A stretch of 64,000 bases of DNA from Hydrogenophaga sp. SL48 (GTDB taxonomy: Bacteria > Pseudomonadota > Gammaproteobacteria > Burkholderiales > Burkholderiaceae_C): the NCBI RefSeq assembly GCF_021729865.1, contig NZ_CP063400.1, forward strand, positions 4,154,001 through 4,218,000. The letters are read 5' to 3'. Below the pieces are notes generated by a model that was not told where the DNA came from, searched no databases, and was given only the letters and a program-made list of their open reading frames with translations. Within the stretch, counting starts at the first letter, position 1. The number at the start of each line of letters is the position of its first letter. Shown one piece after another: positions 17,331 through 27,242 of this stretch. The position numbers and the translations under genes are program-made.

Positions 17331-18527
17331 TCAACCGTTGGCGCGCCGCGCGAGCACCTCGAACGCCGGCAAGGTCTTGCCTTCCAGCACTTCGAGGAAG
17401 GCCCCACCGCCGGTGGAGATGTAGCCCACGTCCTTCTCGATGCCGTACTTGGCGATGGCGGCCAGCGTGTCGCCACCACCGGCGATGCTGAAAGCGCTCG
17501 ATTCGGCGATCGCCTGCGCGATCACCTTGGTGCCGTTCTCGAACGCCGCGAACTCGAACACGCCCACCGGGCCGTTCCAGACGATGGTCCCTGCCTTCTT
17601 CAGCTGCTCGGCCAACAGCTGCGCGGTCTGCGGGCCGATGTCCAGGATCAGGTCGTCGTCGGCCACGTCGGTCGCGGCTTTCACCGTGGCCACGGCGTCG
17701 GGGCTGAAGCTCTTGGCACAGACCACGTCGGTCGGGATCGGCACGGCCGCGCCGCGCGCTTTCATGGCTTCGATCACGGCCTTGGCTTCACCGACCAGGT
17801 CGGGCTCGGCCAGGCTCTTGCCGATCTTCAGACCGGCGGCGAGCATGAAGGTGTTGGCGATGCCGCCGCCGACGATCAGGCCGTCCACGTTCTTGGCCAG
17901 GGCCTGCAGGATGGTGAGCTTGGTGCTGACCTTGCTGCCAGCGACGATGGCGATCAGCGGGCGCTTCGGGTTGGCCAGGGCTTTGCCGATGGCGTCCATC
18001 TCGGCCGCCAGCAGCGGGCCGGCCGAGGCGATGGGCGCGGTCTCGGCGATGCCGTAGGTCGTGCCTTCGGCGCGGTGCGCGGTGCCGAAAGCGTCGTGCA
18101 CGAAGATGTCGCAGAGCTTGCCGAGCTTGGCGGCCAGCTCGGGTTTGTTCTTCTTCTCGCCCACGTTCAGGCGGCAGTTCTCCAGCATGACCACCTCACC
18201 GGGGGCGACCGAGAAGTCGCCATCGACCCAGTTGGCCACGACGCGGATGTGGCGGTTCATCAGCTGGCCCAGACGCGCAGCGACCGGCGCCAGCGAATCT
18301 TCGGGTTTGAACTCGCCCTCGGTGGGACGGCCGAGGTGGCTGGTCACCATGACGGCGGCCCCGGCGTCCAGCGCCATCTGGATGGCCGGGATGCTGGCGC
18401 GGATGCGCGTGTCTTCGGTGATGTTGCCGGCATCGTCCTGCGGCACGTTGAGGTCGGCGCGAATGAAGACGCGCTGGCCCTGGGCCTTGCCCTGGGCGCA
18501 GAGATCGGAGAAGCGGATGAATTGCAT
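17331..18527 (-). CDS. pgk: Phosphoglycerate kinase
   Basis: A 398-residue glycolytic enzyme that transfers phosphate from 1,3-bisphosphoglycerate to ADP in the cytoplasm. Signature stretches are [40 protein letters not shown] and the nucleotide-binding [12 protein letters not shown]. The C-terminal [19 protein letters not shown] is complete. Length matches bacterial Pgk. The gene stands alone here, without gap or fba. The start at 18527 gives the usual N-terminus. Confidence 0.98.
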   Translation of the reverse strand: MQFIRFSDLCAQGKAQGQRVFIRADLNVPQDDAGNITEDTRIRASIPAIQMALDAGAAVMVTSHLGRPTEGEFKPEDSLAPVAARLGQLMNRHIRVVANWVDGDFSVAPGEVVMLENCRLNVGEKKNKPELAAKLGKLCDIFVHDAFGTAHRAEGTTYGIAETAPIASAGPLLAAEMDAIGKALANPKRPLIAIVAGSKVSTKLTILQALAKNVDGLIVGGGIANTFMLAAGLKIGKSLAEPDLVGEAKAVIEAMKARGAAVPIPTDVVCAKSFSPDAVATVKAATDVADDDLILDIGPQTAQLLAEQLKKAGTIVWNGPVGVFEFAAFENGTKVIAQAIAESSAFSIAGGGDTLAAIAKYGIEKDVGYISTGGGAFLEVLEGKTLPAFEVLARRANG

Positions 18528-18639
18528 GATGAGGCCTCAGCCGGTCAGCGGAACCGCCGGCGCGTTGGATGCGGTGCCACATTGGCACCGGGGCAAATTG
18601 TAGGCACTGCGCCGCCCCGCCCCCCACCGCGACACGGCC

Positions 18640-18804
18640 TCACAGCCCGGTCATCACGAAGTCGGCCTTGCCCACGCCGCACTCCGGGCAGCGCCAGTCG
18701 CCCGGCACGTCGGCCCAGCGCGTGCCCGGCGCGATGCCGTGATCGGGCAGACCGGCGGCTTCGTCGTAGACCCAGCCGCACACCACACACATCCAGACGG
18801 TCAT
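18640..18804 (-). CDS. Rubredoxin
   Basis: A 54-residue protein beginning MTVWMCVVCGWVYDEAAG and ending with the second metal knuckle CPECGVGKADFV. The two CxxCG motifs, 30-odd residues apart, bind a single iron. The size is standard for rubredoxin, a soluble one-electron carrier. The gene lies 33 bases after the cytochrome b gene on the same strand and may be the last gene of that operon, which would link it to the SHP/DHC electron chain. Alternatively it is a stand-alone gene upstream of pgk. Confidence 0.95.
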   Translation of the reverse strand: MTVWMCVVCGWVYDEAAGLPDHGIAPGTRWADVPGDWRCPECGVGKADFVMTGL

Positions 18805-18837
18805 GGCGTCACCCGCTTTCTGTCATGAGGATGTTGA

Positions 18838-19584
18838 TCAATCGTCATCACCGTCCCCCGACGACACCTGACTCCAGGCGCTGGTGGGCACCAGCCCCCG
18901 GGGCGATTGTTGCCATTCCCAGGCGCCGTAGGCCAGCACGGCCATCAGGAGCAGGGCAGCCAGCCAGCCCCGGTTGTGCGGCACCAGGTTCGGACCCGGC
19001 CCGTCGACCCGGCCGGTCAGCATGGGCGCCGCCTGGTTCTTTCGGCGCAGCACGCTCAAGGCCAAGATCAGCGCCAGGTGCGCCAGCACCACGAACAGCA
19101 TCGCCTCGCCGAAGAACTCGTGCAGCTCGCCCAGCGTGTCGTCGCCGGGAAACACGCCCCACTCGTTGAAGGTCGCGTAGCCGCTCAGCGTCAGGGGCAA
19201 CACCAGCACCAGCAGGGCCACCACCGCCAGCGCCATCAGCAGGTTCTGGCCCTGGCGCCAGTGGATCGCGGCGAGCGACGGCGCGGTGCGCAGCGACCGG
19301 AGCCACGCGGGTGCGCTGCCCAGCTTGCGCCAGAGCAGGCCCAGGCCGGCCTGGCGCGGACCGAAGAGGCCGTAGAGCACGCGGAAGACCAGCAGGCCCG
19401 CCATCGTGTAGCCCAGGGTGACGTGCAGCATGCGCCAGCGCTCGCCGTCGGCCGTCAGGTAGGCGCCGACAAAGCTCAGCGCGAACAGCCAGTGGAACAT
19501 GCGCGTGGGCGCGTCGGTGACGCGGCGGCCCGGGGCGGCAGCGGGTGCCGTGGCGGCGGTGGAGAGGGTGGGAGCAACGTTCAT
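18838..19584 (-). CDS. Cytochrome b561-type membrane protein of the SHP/DHC cluster
   Basis: A 248-residue integral membrane diheme cytochrome b (Ni/Fe-hydrogenase b-subunit-like). Candidate heme histidines sit in the helices TRMFHWLFALSFVGAYLT, RMLHVTLGYTMAGLLVFRVLYG, and GELHEFFGEAMLFVVLAHLALI. It probably moves electrons between the quinone pool and the periplasmic c-type cytochromes encoded just upstream. The stretch ends with an acidic tail GDGDDD. The 15-base gap to the diheme cytochrome gene indicates one operon. Confidence 0.9.
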   Translation of the reverse strand: MNVAPTLSTAATAPAAAPGRRVTDAPTRMFHWLFALSFVGAYLTADGERWRMLHVTLGYTMAGLLVFRVLYGLFGPRQAGLGLLWRKLGSAPAWLRSLRTAPSLAAIHWRQGQNLLMALAVVALLVLVLPLTLSGYATFNEWGVFPGDDTLGELHEFFGEAMLFVVLAHLALILALSVLRRKNQAAPMLTGRVDGPGPNLVPHNRGWLAALLLMAVLAYGAWEWQQSPRGLVPTSAWSQVSSGDGDDD

Positions 19585-19599
19585 GGTGGTGGTCCCCGC

Positions 19600-20118
19600 T
19601 CAGTCGTTCCAGGGCCAGCGCCGGCCCAGGCTCACGCCGGCCGGCAGCCGGATGTGGTCGTCGTCGAAGTCGCCGCGGTCGGCGCCCGTGTGGCAGGCGC
19701 CGCAGTTGGCGGCGCTCTTGATGCTGGCGTGTTTCCAGACCGCGGACGGGATCTCGTCGTGCTTGCGCTCGAACCAGGCCGAGCGGGTGAGCCGGTCCTG
19801 CGGCGGCGCTTCGTTCACCCGCTTGTAGGTGCCGGCGTGGGTCTGCAGCCAGGTGCTGAGCTGCTTGACCGTCGCGTCGTCGAGCGAGGCGTCGGTGCCG
19901 TAGTGTTTGTCCAGACCGGTCATGATGCGCTGCCACGAGCGTGCGGGCAGCAGGCCCGGCGCGTAAGCGGTGTGGCAGGCGGCGCACTCGGCGGTGTAGG
20001 CCTTGGGCATGTCGCTGGGCATCATGCGGCCGCCGTCGGCCTGGGCGGCGCCCAGGGCCGTCAGGCACAGCAGACCGGCCAGGCCGGGACGGATCAGGCG
20101 GTTCGACAAGGTGTTCAT
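19600..20118 (-). CDS. Diheme cytochrome c (DHC type)
   Basis: A 172-residue periplasmic protein. The signal peptide ends after GLLCLTALGAAQA. Two heme-binding CxxCH motifs are present: ECAACHTAYAPGLLP near the N-terminus and NCGACHTGADRGDFD near the C-terminus, the arrangement of the dihaem cytochrome c family. DHC proteins are partners of the oxygen-binding heme protein SHP, whose gene lies 20 bases upstream. GGAG precedes the ATG at 20118. Confidence 0.91.
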   Translation of the reverse strand: MNTLSNRLIRPGLAGLLCLTALGAAQADGGRMMPSDMPKAYTAECAACHTAYAPGLLPARSWQRIMTGLDKHYGTDASLDDATVKQLSTWLQTHAGTYKRVNEAPPQDRLTRSAWFERKHDEIPSAVWKHASIKSAANCGACHTGADRGDFDDDHIRLPAGVSLGRRWPWND

Positions 20119-20138
20119 GGCGGGCTCCGGTGGGGTCT

Positions 20139-20546
20139 TCACTTCAAGCTGTTCAGGTAGGCCAGCACGTCGGCCTTTTCGACCGCGCTGCATTCGCGGC
20201 TGAGCACGTCGTTGCAGTTGCGCTTGAACCACTTGTCCACCTTGGCGCTGTCGGTGAAGGCCTTGGCGTTGAAGGCCGGCGCCAGCGGGGCGATCACCTT
20301 GCCGGTGTTGGCGTGTTTGCCCTGGGTGGTGGGCGGTGTGCCGTGGCAGGAGGCACACGACCACTCACCACCGTGCTGGGCGTTGAAGAAGGTCTGGCCC
20401 CGGGTGGCGTTGCCGGGGGCACCGGCCTGCGCGCTCCAGTGCTGCAGCTGGGCGGTGGGCGTGGTCTCGGCCGCCTGGGCGGCGATGGAAAACACACTGA
20501 TCAGAAGACCGGCGGCGAAGAGGGAGACGGAGCGGGCGGTGGTCAT
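20139..20546 (-). CDS. SHP-type cytochrome c (DUF1924)
   Basis: A 135-residue periplasmic monoheme cytochrome with signal peptide (cleavage near SIAAQAAE) and one SCASCHG heme site. The layout (RGQTFFNAQHGGEWSCASCHGTPP, then APAFNAKAFTDSAKVDKWFKRNCNDVL) is that of DUF1924/SHP, named after the Rhodobacter sphaeroides heme protein. SHP binds oxygen or NO through an Asn ligand; the RNCNDV segment may supply it. It is the first gene of the SHP-DHC-cytochrome b unit and is divergent from PepSY and a two-component system. Confidence 0.88.
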   Translation of the reverse strand: MTTARSVSLFAAGLLISVFSIAAQAAETTPTAQLQHWSAQAGAPGNATRGQTFFNAQHGGEWSCASCHGTPPTTQGKHANTGKVIAPLAPAFNAKAFTDSAKVDKWFKRNCNDVLSRECSAVEKADVLAYLNSLK

Positions 20547-20714
20547 GGCGGGTTCGATGAGAAGAAGGAAGGAAGCGGACGGAAGAAGGGACGGCAGGTG
20601 GGTGGACGTGGGCGGTGTCGCAGGACATGGACCGCATTTTTGGAAGTGCCGCTTGAACCCCGCCTGAAGCCCGCGTTCATCGGCCATTCATCGGCGTTGC
20701 TCCACAATGCCGCC

Positions 20715-21080
20715 ATGACCCGCTCCGACCCACCCCGCTCCAGCGCCCTCCTGCGCAGCACCCTGGCCGTGCTGCTGGGCGGGCTGCTCACCGCGGCCCA
20801 GGCAAGCGATCACGGCGATCACGAGCGCGCCCGTGAAGCGGTCCAGAGCGGGCAGGTGTTGCCCCTGCGCACGGTGCTGGAACGGCTGGAGCGCGAGCAC
20901 CCCGGCGAGGTGCTGGAGGTCGAACTCGAACGCGAGCACGACCGGTGGGTCTACGAGGTCAAGCTGCTGCAGCGCCAGGGCCAGCTGGTCAAGCTGAAGG
21001 TGGATGCGCAGACGGCCGCCGTGATCCGCAGCAGGACACGCGCCGGCAGCGAACCCGCGCGCCACGCGCCCGCGCACTGA
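20715..21080 (+). CDS. PepSY domain-containing periplasmic protein
   Basis: A 121-residue protein with a signal peptide (cleavage near LTAAQASD) and a single PepSY domain: LPLRTVLERLEREHPGEVLEVELEREHDRWVYEVKLL. PepSY proteins often sit beside two-component sensors and may damp or tune them. It lies 19 bases before the response regulator gene and is probably its operon leader. The divergent gene encodes the SHP cytochrome. Confidence 0.88.
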   Translation: MTRSDPPRSSALLRSTLAVLLGGLLTAAQASDHGDHERAREAVQSGQVLPLRTVLERLEREHPGEVLEVELEREHDRWVYEVKLLQRQGQLVKLKVDAQTAAVIRSRTRAGSEPARHAPAH

Positions 21081-21099
21081 ACCGGCCCGGAAAGACGGC

Positions 21100-21753
<654 letters not shown>

Positions 21754-21755
21754 AG

Positions 21756-21849
21756 CCCTCCCCCGTCGCTTGCTCGCTTCGCGTAGCCGCATCCCCCCTC
21801 AAGGGGGCCACACCGGCACCCCGGCAAAGCCGGTTGTGCGGTGTGCCAC
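21756..21849 (+). repeat. 3'-UTR hairpin repeat, copy 5
   Basis: Begins just after the response regulator stop. It contains CGCTTGCTCGCTTCGCG, a CCCCCC-TCAA-GGGGG-type hairpin, then GGCAAAGCCGG and a GTGCGGTGTGCC end. Unusually it separates a response regulator gene from its kinase, where most such pairs overlap. Confidence 0.7.
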
Positions 21850-21886
21850 GGTGGGATCGGGCGCGATCGACCGGGAAGACCAGGTA

Positions 21887-23276
21887 GTGACACCACTCGG
21901 CCGCTGGGCCGCTTCCCTGCGCTTTCGCCTGCTGGCCGCCACGCTGGTGGCCCTGGTGCTGGCGCTGGTGCTGGCGGGCGTGCTGCTCGGCAGCCTGTTC
22001 CGCGAACACGTGACGCGCCAGTTCGAGGCGGTGCTGACGCAGCAGCTCGACCAGCTCACGGCCCGCCTGGATGTCGACGCCACCGGGCAACCCGTGATCG
22101 ACACCGGCCGGCTGTCGGACCCGCGCTGGCAGAAACCGTACTCGGGCCTGTACTGGCAGCTCGACCGCGTGGTCCCCGGCGGCGAGACGCGCCGCGGCGA
22201 ACTGCGCTCACGCTCCCTGTGGGACACCGTGTTGACCCTGCCCGACGACGCCCTGGCCGACGGTGCGCTGCACCGGCATGAGGGCCAGGGTCCGCAGGAC
22301 GCGCCGCTGATGCTGGTGGAGCGCACCGTGCGCACCGCCGAACCACCCGGCGCCGCCTGGCGCCTGATCGTGGCGGCCGACGTGACGGAGAACGCGGCCG
22401 CCGTGAGCCGGTTCACCGGCGTGCTGGCCGCCTCGCTGGCCGCGCTGGGCGCCCTGCTGATCATGGCGGCCCTGGCGCAGGTGGGCGTGGGCCTGTCCCC
22501 GTTGCGGGCGCTCGGGGGCGCGCTGGCGGACGTGCGGGAAGGCCGCTCGCAGCGCCTGCAGGGTCGCTTCCCCGCCGAGCTGCAGCCGCTGATCGACGAC
22601 TTCAACGGCGTGCTGGACCGCAACGCCGAGGTCGTGGAGCGGGCGCGCACCCAGGCGGGCAACCTGGCCCACGCGCTGAAAACGCCGCTGGCCGTCATGG
22701 ACCAGGCGGCCCAGTCCGCCGGCGCCGGTGCGCCCGCGCTGGCGCCGCTGGTTCAGGAACAGGTGGCGCGCGCTCGCCGCCACATCGACTGGCACCTGGC
22801 GCGCGCGCGCGGCCGCCGCCCACCGGCTGCCGGGACAGCGCACCGCCGTGGCGCCGGTGATCGAGGCGCTGCTGCGCGTGATGTCGCGGGTGCACGCCGA
22901 CCGCGGGTTGCGGCTGGAGCGCGGCGACATCCCGCCCGCATGGGCCTTTGCGGGCGAAGAACAGGACCTGCAGGAGATGCTCGGCAACGTGCTGGACAAC
23001 GCCTGCCTCTGGGCCCGGAGCACCGTGAGGGTGGACGTGCGGGGCGACGCCGGGCCGCTGCTCATCATGGTGGCGGACGACGGCCCGGGCATTGCGGCCG
23101 AACAGCGGCAGGCGGTGCTGACGCGCGGCGTGCGGCTGGACGAAGCCACCCCCGGCAGCGGGCTGGGCCTGGCCATCGTGGCCGATCTGGTGGCGATGTA
23201 CGGCGGCACCATGGCGCTGGACACCGCCGCGCTGGGCGGCCTGCAGGTGACGCTCAGTCTGCCGGCTTCGCCATGA
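21887..23276 (+). pseudogene. Sensor histidine kinase, frameshifted in a GC dinucleotide run
   Basis: The partner kinase of the preceding regulator. The first part has a transmembrane helix (LRFRLLAATLVALVLALVLA), a periplasmic domain, a second helix and the H-box GNLAHALKTPLAVMDQA. The rest, with NVLDNACLWA, VADDGPGIAAEQ and PGSGLGLAIVADL, is in another frame. The break is in the alternating GC tract at 22799-22811: 13 bases stand where 15 would keep the frame and give HLARARAAAAH, the expected family sequence. One lost GC unit explains it. This is either a real slippage mutation or a sequencing error. The GTG at 21887 is the chosen start. The 3' end overlaps the convergent eptA by 23 bases. 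Confidence 0.82.
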
Positions 23277-24978
23277 CCAGGTTTTGCGCGCTGCACGGCG
23301 CCAGCAGGTCCAGCGCGCCCTGACGCACCTGGGTCGAGATGTCCATCACACCGAGCACGGTGTGGAAGAGGTGGTCGTGCGAGACCGGCAGCGCCGAGCG
23401 GGCGCGCAGGCAGTCGGTGCGCACGCCGGTGCGCTGCTGCAGGCCGGGCGACAGCCAGGTCACCATGGGCACGTGGATCTGCTCTTTCGGCGCGAACGCG
23501 AAGGGCACACCGTGCAGGTACAGGCCGTTTTCCCCCAGCGACTCGCCGTGGTCCGACACATAGATCAGGCCGGTGTCGTAGCTGCCGTTGGTGGACTGGG
23601 TCTGCAGCCAGCTCAGGGTGCGGTCCAGGAAGTGGTCGGTGTAGGCGATGGTGTTGTCGTAGGCGTTGACCAGCTGGTCCGGCGGACAGGCCGCCAGCGT
23701 CTTGCTCACGCACTCGGGCATGAAGGGCTTGTGCTGGGCGGGCGCGCGCTTGTGGTACGTCGGCCCGTGGCTGCCGATCTGGTGCATCACCAGCACCACG
23801 CCGCGCGCGCGGCGCTGCGGGTCGAGGGCGGCGATGCGCTGGTCCAGCCGCCACAGCATGACCTCGTCGAAGCACTCGCCGGCCTCGCACAGGTTGGGCT
23901 CCGGCGGGTCGTTGGCGGGCGCGTGCGGCACGCGGTCGCAGACGCCCTTGCACCCCGACTGGTTGTCCAGCCAGAGCACCGCCAGCCCGGCGCGCTGCAG
24001 CACGTCCAGCAGGGACTCCTGGGTGGCCGGCGCGTCGCCCCCTTCCTTGCGGGTCAAGGGGGAGAACATGCAGGGCAGGGACACCTCGGTGGAGGTGCCG
24101 CAGGGGCTGACGTCGCTGTAGTTGACCAGGTCGCCCTGCGCCTGCCAGCGTGCGAGGGCGGGCGTGGTGGGCCGGGCGTAACCGTTCAATCCCCAGTTCT
24201 TCGCGCGCGCGGTTTCGCCCACCACGAGCACCAGCAAGGGCGGACGGGCCTGGGCCGTGTAGCTCGCGCCGAGCCGGGCGTCGGCGCCCACCGGCTGGAG
24301 CACACGCCCCATCGCCGTCGCCTCGCGGGTGGCGAGCCGGCCGGCGGCGTACACGCTGTTGAGCGGGTTGACCATGTAGCGCAGGTCCTTGTTGTTGCGC
24401 ATGAGCGAGGCCAGGCCCTGGTAACCGATGAACGCGGAGGACATCACCAGGCCCAGCGCCAGCGCCAGGCCCAGCGCGTTGCGTCCGGTCTGCGGCACCC
24501 AGCCGCGGATCGCCAGCGGCCGGTGCCACAGCCACCACAGCACCGGGCCGCCCAGCAGCAGCAGGGTGAACAGCAGGGACCACGACAGCAGCTCGCCGAC
24601 CTCCCGGGCGTTGGTGTTGACCACGTTGGTCAGCATCGTGGCGTCGATCACCACCCCGTACTGCCACATGAAATAGCTGTTGAACACCGCGGCCAGGACC
24701 AGCGCCGTCGCCACGGGCCTCAGCACGCGCGGCCAGGACAGCAGCGACAGCAGCGCCGCGATCACGCCCGTGATCAGCACACCGAGACTCACCACCAGTT
24801 CCACGCGATGCGCCAGCGAGTCGCCCAGCGACAGGACGCGGTGCCACAGGGGCAGGTTGCCGGGCCCGGCGAGCCAGAGGGCCAGTCCCCAGACGGTGGT
24901 GCGCATCGAGCGCGGGGCGGCGGCAGGGACAGGACGCTCGGCGGAACCGGCCGCAGCGGCGGAGATCGACATGTTCAT
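23254..24978 (-). CDS. eptA: Phosphoethanolamine-lipid A transferase
   Basis: About 574 residues, an inner-membrane enzyme that adds phosphoethanolamine to lipid A and lowers polymyxin binding. Five hydrophobic helices fill the N-terminal 200 residues. The periplasmic alkaline-phosphatase-like domain shows LLVLVVGETARAKNWGLNGY, the nucleophile Thr in SPCGTSTEVSLPCMFS, and zinc ligands in LIYVSDHGESLGENGLYLHG. Paired cysteines typical of EptA/MCR are present. It follows the PmrB-like kinase gene by 66 bases, and a PmrA-like box overlaps that kinase's stop. Several starts are possible; 24978 is the first ATG. Confidence 0.93.
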   Translation of the reverse strand: MNMSISAAAAGSAERPVPAAAPRSMRTTVWGLALWLAGPGNLPLWHRVLSLGDSLAHRVELVVSLGVLITGVIAALLSLLSWPRVLRPVATALVLAAVFNSYFMWQYGVVIDATMLTNVVNTNAREVGELLSWSLLFTLLLLGGPVLWWLWHRPLAIRGWVPQTGRNALGLALALGLVMSSAFIGYQGLASLMRNNKDLRYMVNPLNSVYAAGRLATREATAMGRVLQPVGADARLGASYTAQARPPLLVLVVGETARAKNWGLNGYARPTTPALARWQAQGDLVNYSDVSPCGTSTEVSLPCMFSPLTRKEGGDAPATQESLLDVLQRAGLAVLWLDNQSGCKGVCDRVPHAPANDPPEPNLCEAGECFDEVMLWRLDQRIAALDPQRRARGVVLVMHQIGSHGPTYHKRAPAQHKPFMPECVSKTLAACPPDQLVNAYDNTIAYTDHFLDRTLSWLQTQSTNGSYDTGLIYVSDHGESLGENGLYLHGVPFAFAPKEQIHVPMVTWLSPGLQQRTGVRTDCLRARSALPVSHDHLFHTVLGVMDISTQVRQGALDLLAPCSAQNLVMAKPAD

Positions 24979-25032
24979 CAGGCGAATGGATGGCGCCAAG
25001 ACACCCTGGCCGCCGGAGCTTGAGCGGGGCAC

Positions 25033-25049
25033 CTTATTTCCGCCTTAAG
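25033..25049 (-). promoter_or_regulatory. PmrA-like box upstream of eptA
   Basis: On the minus strand CTTAAG-GCGGA-AATAAG gives one perfect and one 4-of-6 half-site of the PmrA/BasR direct repeat (CTTAAG-N5-CTTAAG). It overlaps the stop codon of the kinase gene and lies 55 bases before the eptA start, so it could drive eptA separately. Confidence 0.55.
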
Positions 25050-26442
25050 TGGAGGTGGTCCGGGGCCCGGACCCGCTCACCGGTCGCGGCCAGCGCAGCG
25101 TGAAGCGCGTGGTCATCGGCGGCTCGCCGCCGTCCCGCTCCAGCCGGGCGCCCATCTGCTCGGCAATGCGTTCGACCAGGCGCAGGCCCAGCCCCAGGCC
25201 GGTGCCGGCCTGGGCGGCCGATCCCGGCGCGTCGGCCCGCTGCCCATCGTCACAGACCGACACCCCCAGCCCGTCGCTGCCTTCCCACACCACCACCGCC
25301 ACCTGGGTGCCCGGGGGGGTGTGGCGCAGCGCGTTCTCGATCAGGTTGCGCAGGGCGAGCTCCAGCAGCATGGGCTGCACCTGCACCCGCACGGGCGTGT
25401 CGGGCTCGACGAGGGAGAGGTCGTGCTGGTGCTCGTGGGCCAGCTGGGCATGGGACGAGATCAGGCGCACCGCCACCTCGCCCAGCTCGGTCCACTGGGG
25501 CGCCTCTGCGGCGTGGGCACCGGCGCTGTCGCTGGCGCGCTGGGCGCGGGCGAGGTCGAGCAGCTGGGTCAGGATGCGGCCCGCGCGCAAGGCCTCCTGC
25601 TCCAGCCGCTGCAGGCGCTCCGCCGAGGGCTCGGCCTGCGCCGCGCGCGCCTGCAGCGTGATCACGGCCAGCGGCGTGCGCAGCTCGTGGGCCACGTCGG
25701 ACGCGAACTGCCGCTCGCGCTGGGCCTGGCTCTGCAGCGTGTCCACCATGGTGTTGATGGCCGACACGGTGCTGGAGAACTCGCTGAACCGGTGTTGCGT
25801 GTCCAGCCGCTGACCCGCAAACCCGTCGAGCGCCGCCACCTCGTCCGACAACTGGTCCAGCGGGCGCAGGCCGTGCCGGATCGTCCACCACAGCACCAGC
25901 GCCACCAGCGGCAACAACAGGATCGCCGGTTCGGCGATGTGTTCGGCGATGTCCTGGGCGAGACCGTAGCGCTGTTTCATGTCGATCAGCGCGGCCACGC
26001 GGCGCTCGTGGCCGAGGTGGGCAAAGGTCTCGACGTAGGCGCGCCAGTCGTGCGCGGTGCCCTGCGCGTCCCTGAACACCAGCGACACCAGGCCCTGGGC
26101 GGGGATCGCCTTCAAATCCAGCCCCCCGGCCAGCCGGTGGCTGTCGGTCACGAGGCGGCCGTCTTCCCACACGATCACGGCCGCGTCCTGCGCGTACTCG
26201 TGCGTGTGGTCCTTGACCACGGGCAGGTTGTTCAGCCCGGTGCCGAAGGTGAACGGCGCCGCCGTCAGCCAGAGCTGGGCCACGGCGATCAGGTGGCCGT
26301 CGGTGAACTTGCGGGTTTCGCGCAGGCTGGTGCTCCAGGCCACGGCCACCAGCACCAGCCAGACCACCAGCTGCGCGCCCAGGGTCCAGGTCAGCAGGTG
26401 GCGCCAGAGGGTGCGCCGGGTCTCGGTGGCCTGCGGCTTCAC
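25045..26442 (-). CDS. Sensor histidine kinase, PmrB/QseC-like
   Basis: A 465-residue membrane kinase. Helix 1 (HLLTWTLGAQLVVWLVLVAVAW) and helix 2 (EPAILLLPLVALVLWWTI) flank a 150-residue periplasmic sensor. Then come the HAMP-like linker, the H-box FASDVAHELRTPLAVI, an N-box (ALRNLIENALRHTPPG) and GTGLGLGLRLVERIAEQMG. The start overlaps the response regulator stop by four bases. With eptA just downstream it is most likely the PmrB-type sensor of envelope stress, cationic peptides or metal, though the signal is inferred from context. Confidence 0.91.
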   Translation of the reverse strand: MKPQATETRRTLWRHLLTWTLGAQLVVWLVLVAVAWSTSLRETRKFTDGHLIAVAQLWLTAAPFTFGTGLNNLPVVKDHTHEYAQDAAVIVWEDGRLVTDSHRLAGGLDLKAIPAQGLVSLVFRDAQGTAHDWRAYVETFAHLGHERRVAALIDMKQRYGLAQDIAEHIAEPAILLLPLVALVLWWTIRHGLRPLDQLSDEVAALDGFAGQRLDTQHRFSEFSSTVSAINTMVDTLQSQAQRERQFASDVAHELRTPLAVITLQARAAQAEPSAERLQRLEQEALRAGRILTQLLDLARAQRASDSAGAHAAEAPQWTELGEVAVRLISSHAQLAHEHQHDLSLVEPDTPVRVQVQPMLLELALRNLIENALRHTPPGTQVAVVVWEGSDGLGVSVCDDGQRADAPGSAAQAGTGLGLGLRLVERIAEQMGARLERDGGEPPMTTRFTLRWPRPVSGSGPRTTST

Positions 26443-27158
26443 GCGCGCCCCGGGTCGCCTGGCACCGGCTCTTGCGGGACGAAATAGCCCACCCCGCGCA
26501 CGGTCTTGATCAGCGACTCCCCGAGCTTGCGGCGCAGGTGGTGCACGTGCACCTCGATCGCGTTGCTCTCCAGCGCGTCGCCGAAGCCGTACAGCGCCGA
26601 CTCCAGCCGCGACTTGGACAGCACCTGCGGACGGGCCTGCAGCAGCGTCAGCAGCAGCGCGAACTCCTTGGCCCCCAGTGGCACCGGCAGGCCGGCGCGC
26701 TCGACCGAATGGGTCGCCGGGTCGAGCACCAGGTCGCCGTGTTCGATCACGGGCTTGCTGCGCCCGCTGGCACGCCGCAGCATGGCGCGCAGCCGGGCCA
26801 GCATTTCGTTGGGGTCAAAAGGTTTGACGATGTAGTCGTCGGCGCCGCTGTCCAGGCCACTGATGCGGTCGCTCACGCCATCGCGGGCGGTCATGATCAG
26901 CACCGGCATGTCGCGGCGGGGCAGCAGGTCGGGCTGGGAAGCCCGGTCGGCATGCCCCCGCAGGCGGGCCAGCAGGTCCAGCCCGTCGCCGTCGGGCAGC
27001 CCCAGGTCCAGCAGCATCACGTCGAAGGGCTCGACCCGCAGCGCGGTCCAGGCGGAGTGGACGCTGGCGCACACGTCCACCGCGTAGCCGGCCTGGCGCA
27101 GCGACTGGCTCAGGCCGCTGGCAATGCCGGGATCGTCTTCCACCACAAGTGCACGCAT
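26439..27158 (-). CDS. Response regulator, OmpR family, PmrA-like
   Basis: A 239-residue regulator with receiver (VVEDDPGIASGL, phospho-Asp in FDVMLLDLGLPDGDGLD, LIMTARDG, DYIVKPFDP) and winged helix ending VHVHHLRRKLGESLIKTVRGVGYFV. The receiver carries a slightly longer loop (RGHADRASQPDLLPRRD) than usual. It is the first gene of a regulator-kinase-eptA unit and is divergent from a PAP2 phosphatase gene. A CTTAAG-N5-CTTAAA box lies in the shared 84-base region. Confidence 0.92.
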   Translation of the reverse strand: MRALVVEDDPGIASGLSQSLRQAGYAVDVCASVHSAWTALRVEPFDVMLLDLGLPDGDGLDLLARLRGHADRASQPDLLPRRDMPVLIMTARDGVSDRISGLDSGADDYIVKPFDPNEMLARLRAMLRRASGRSKPVIEHGDLVLDPATHSVERAGLPVPLGAKEFALLLTLLQARPQVLSKSRLESALYGFGDALESNAIEVHVHHLRRKLGESLIKTVRGVGYFVPQEPVPGDPGRA

Positions 27159-27211
27159 GTCAGGGTCGGGCGCAGAGCGCGTAGGTCAATGCCCGGATTA
27201 TCTCGTCCCCC

Positions 27212-27228
27212 CTTAAGGTTCTCTTAAA
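27212..27228. promoter_or_regulatory. PmrA-like box between the regulator and PAP2 genes
   Basis: CTTAAG-GTTCT-CTTAAA is a direct repeat with five-base spacing, 11 of 12 matches to the PmrA/BasR half-site pattern. It lies 54 bases upstream of the regulator start and 15 bases before the PAP2 start, so it could control both autoregulation and PAP2 expression. Confidence 0.7.
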
Positions 27229-27242
27229 GTCACCCTTCGAAC

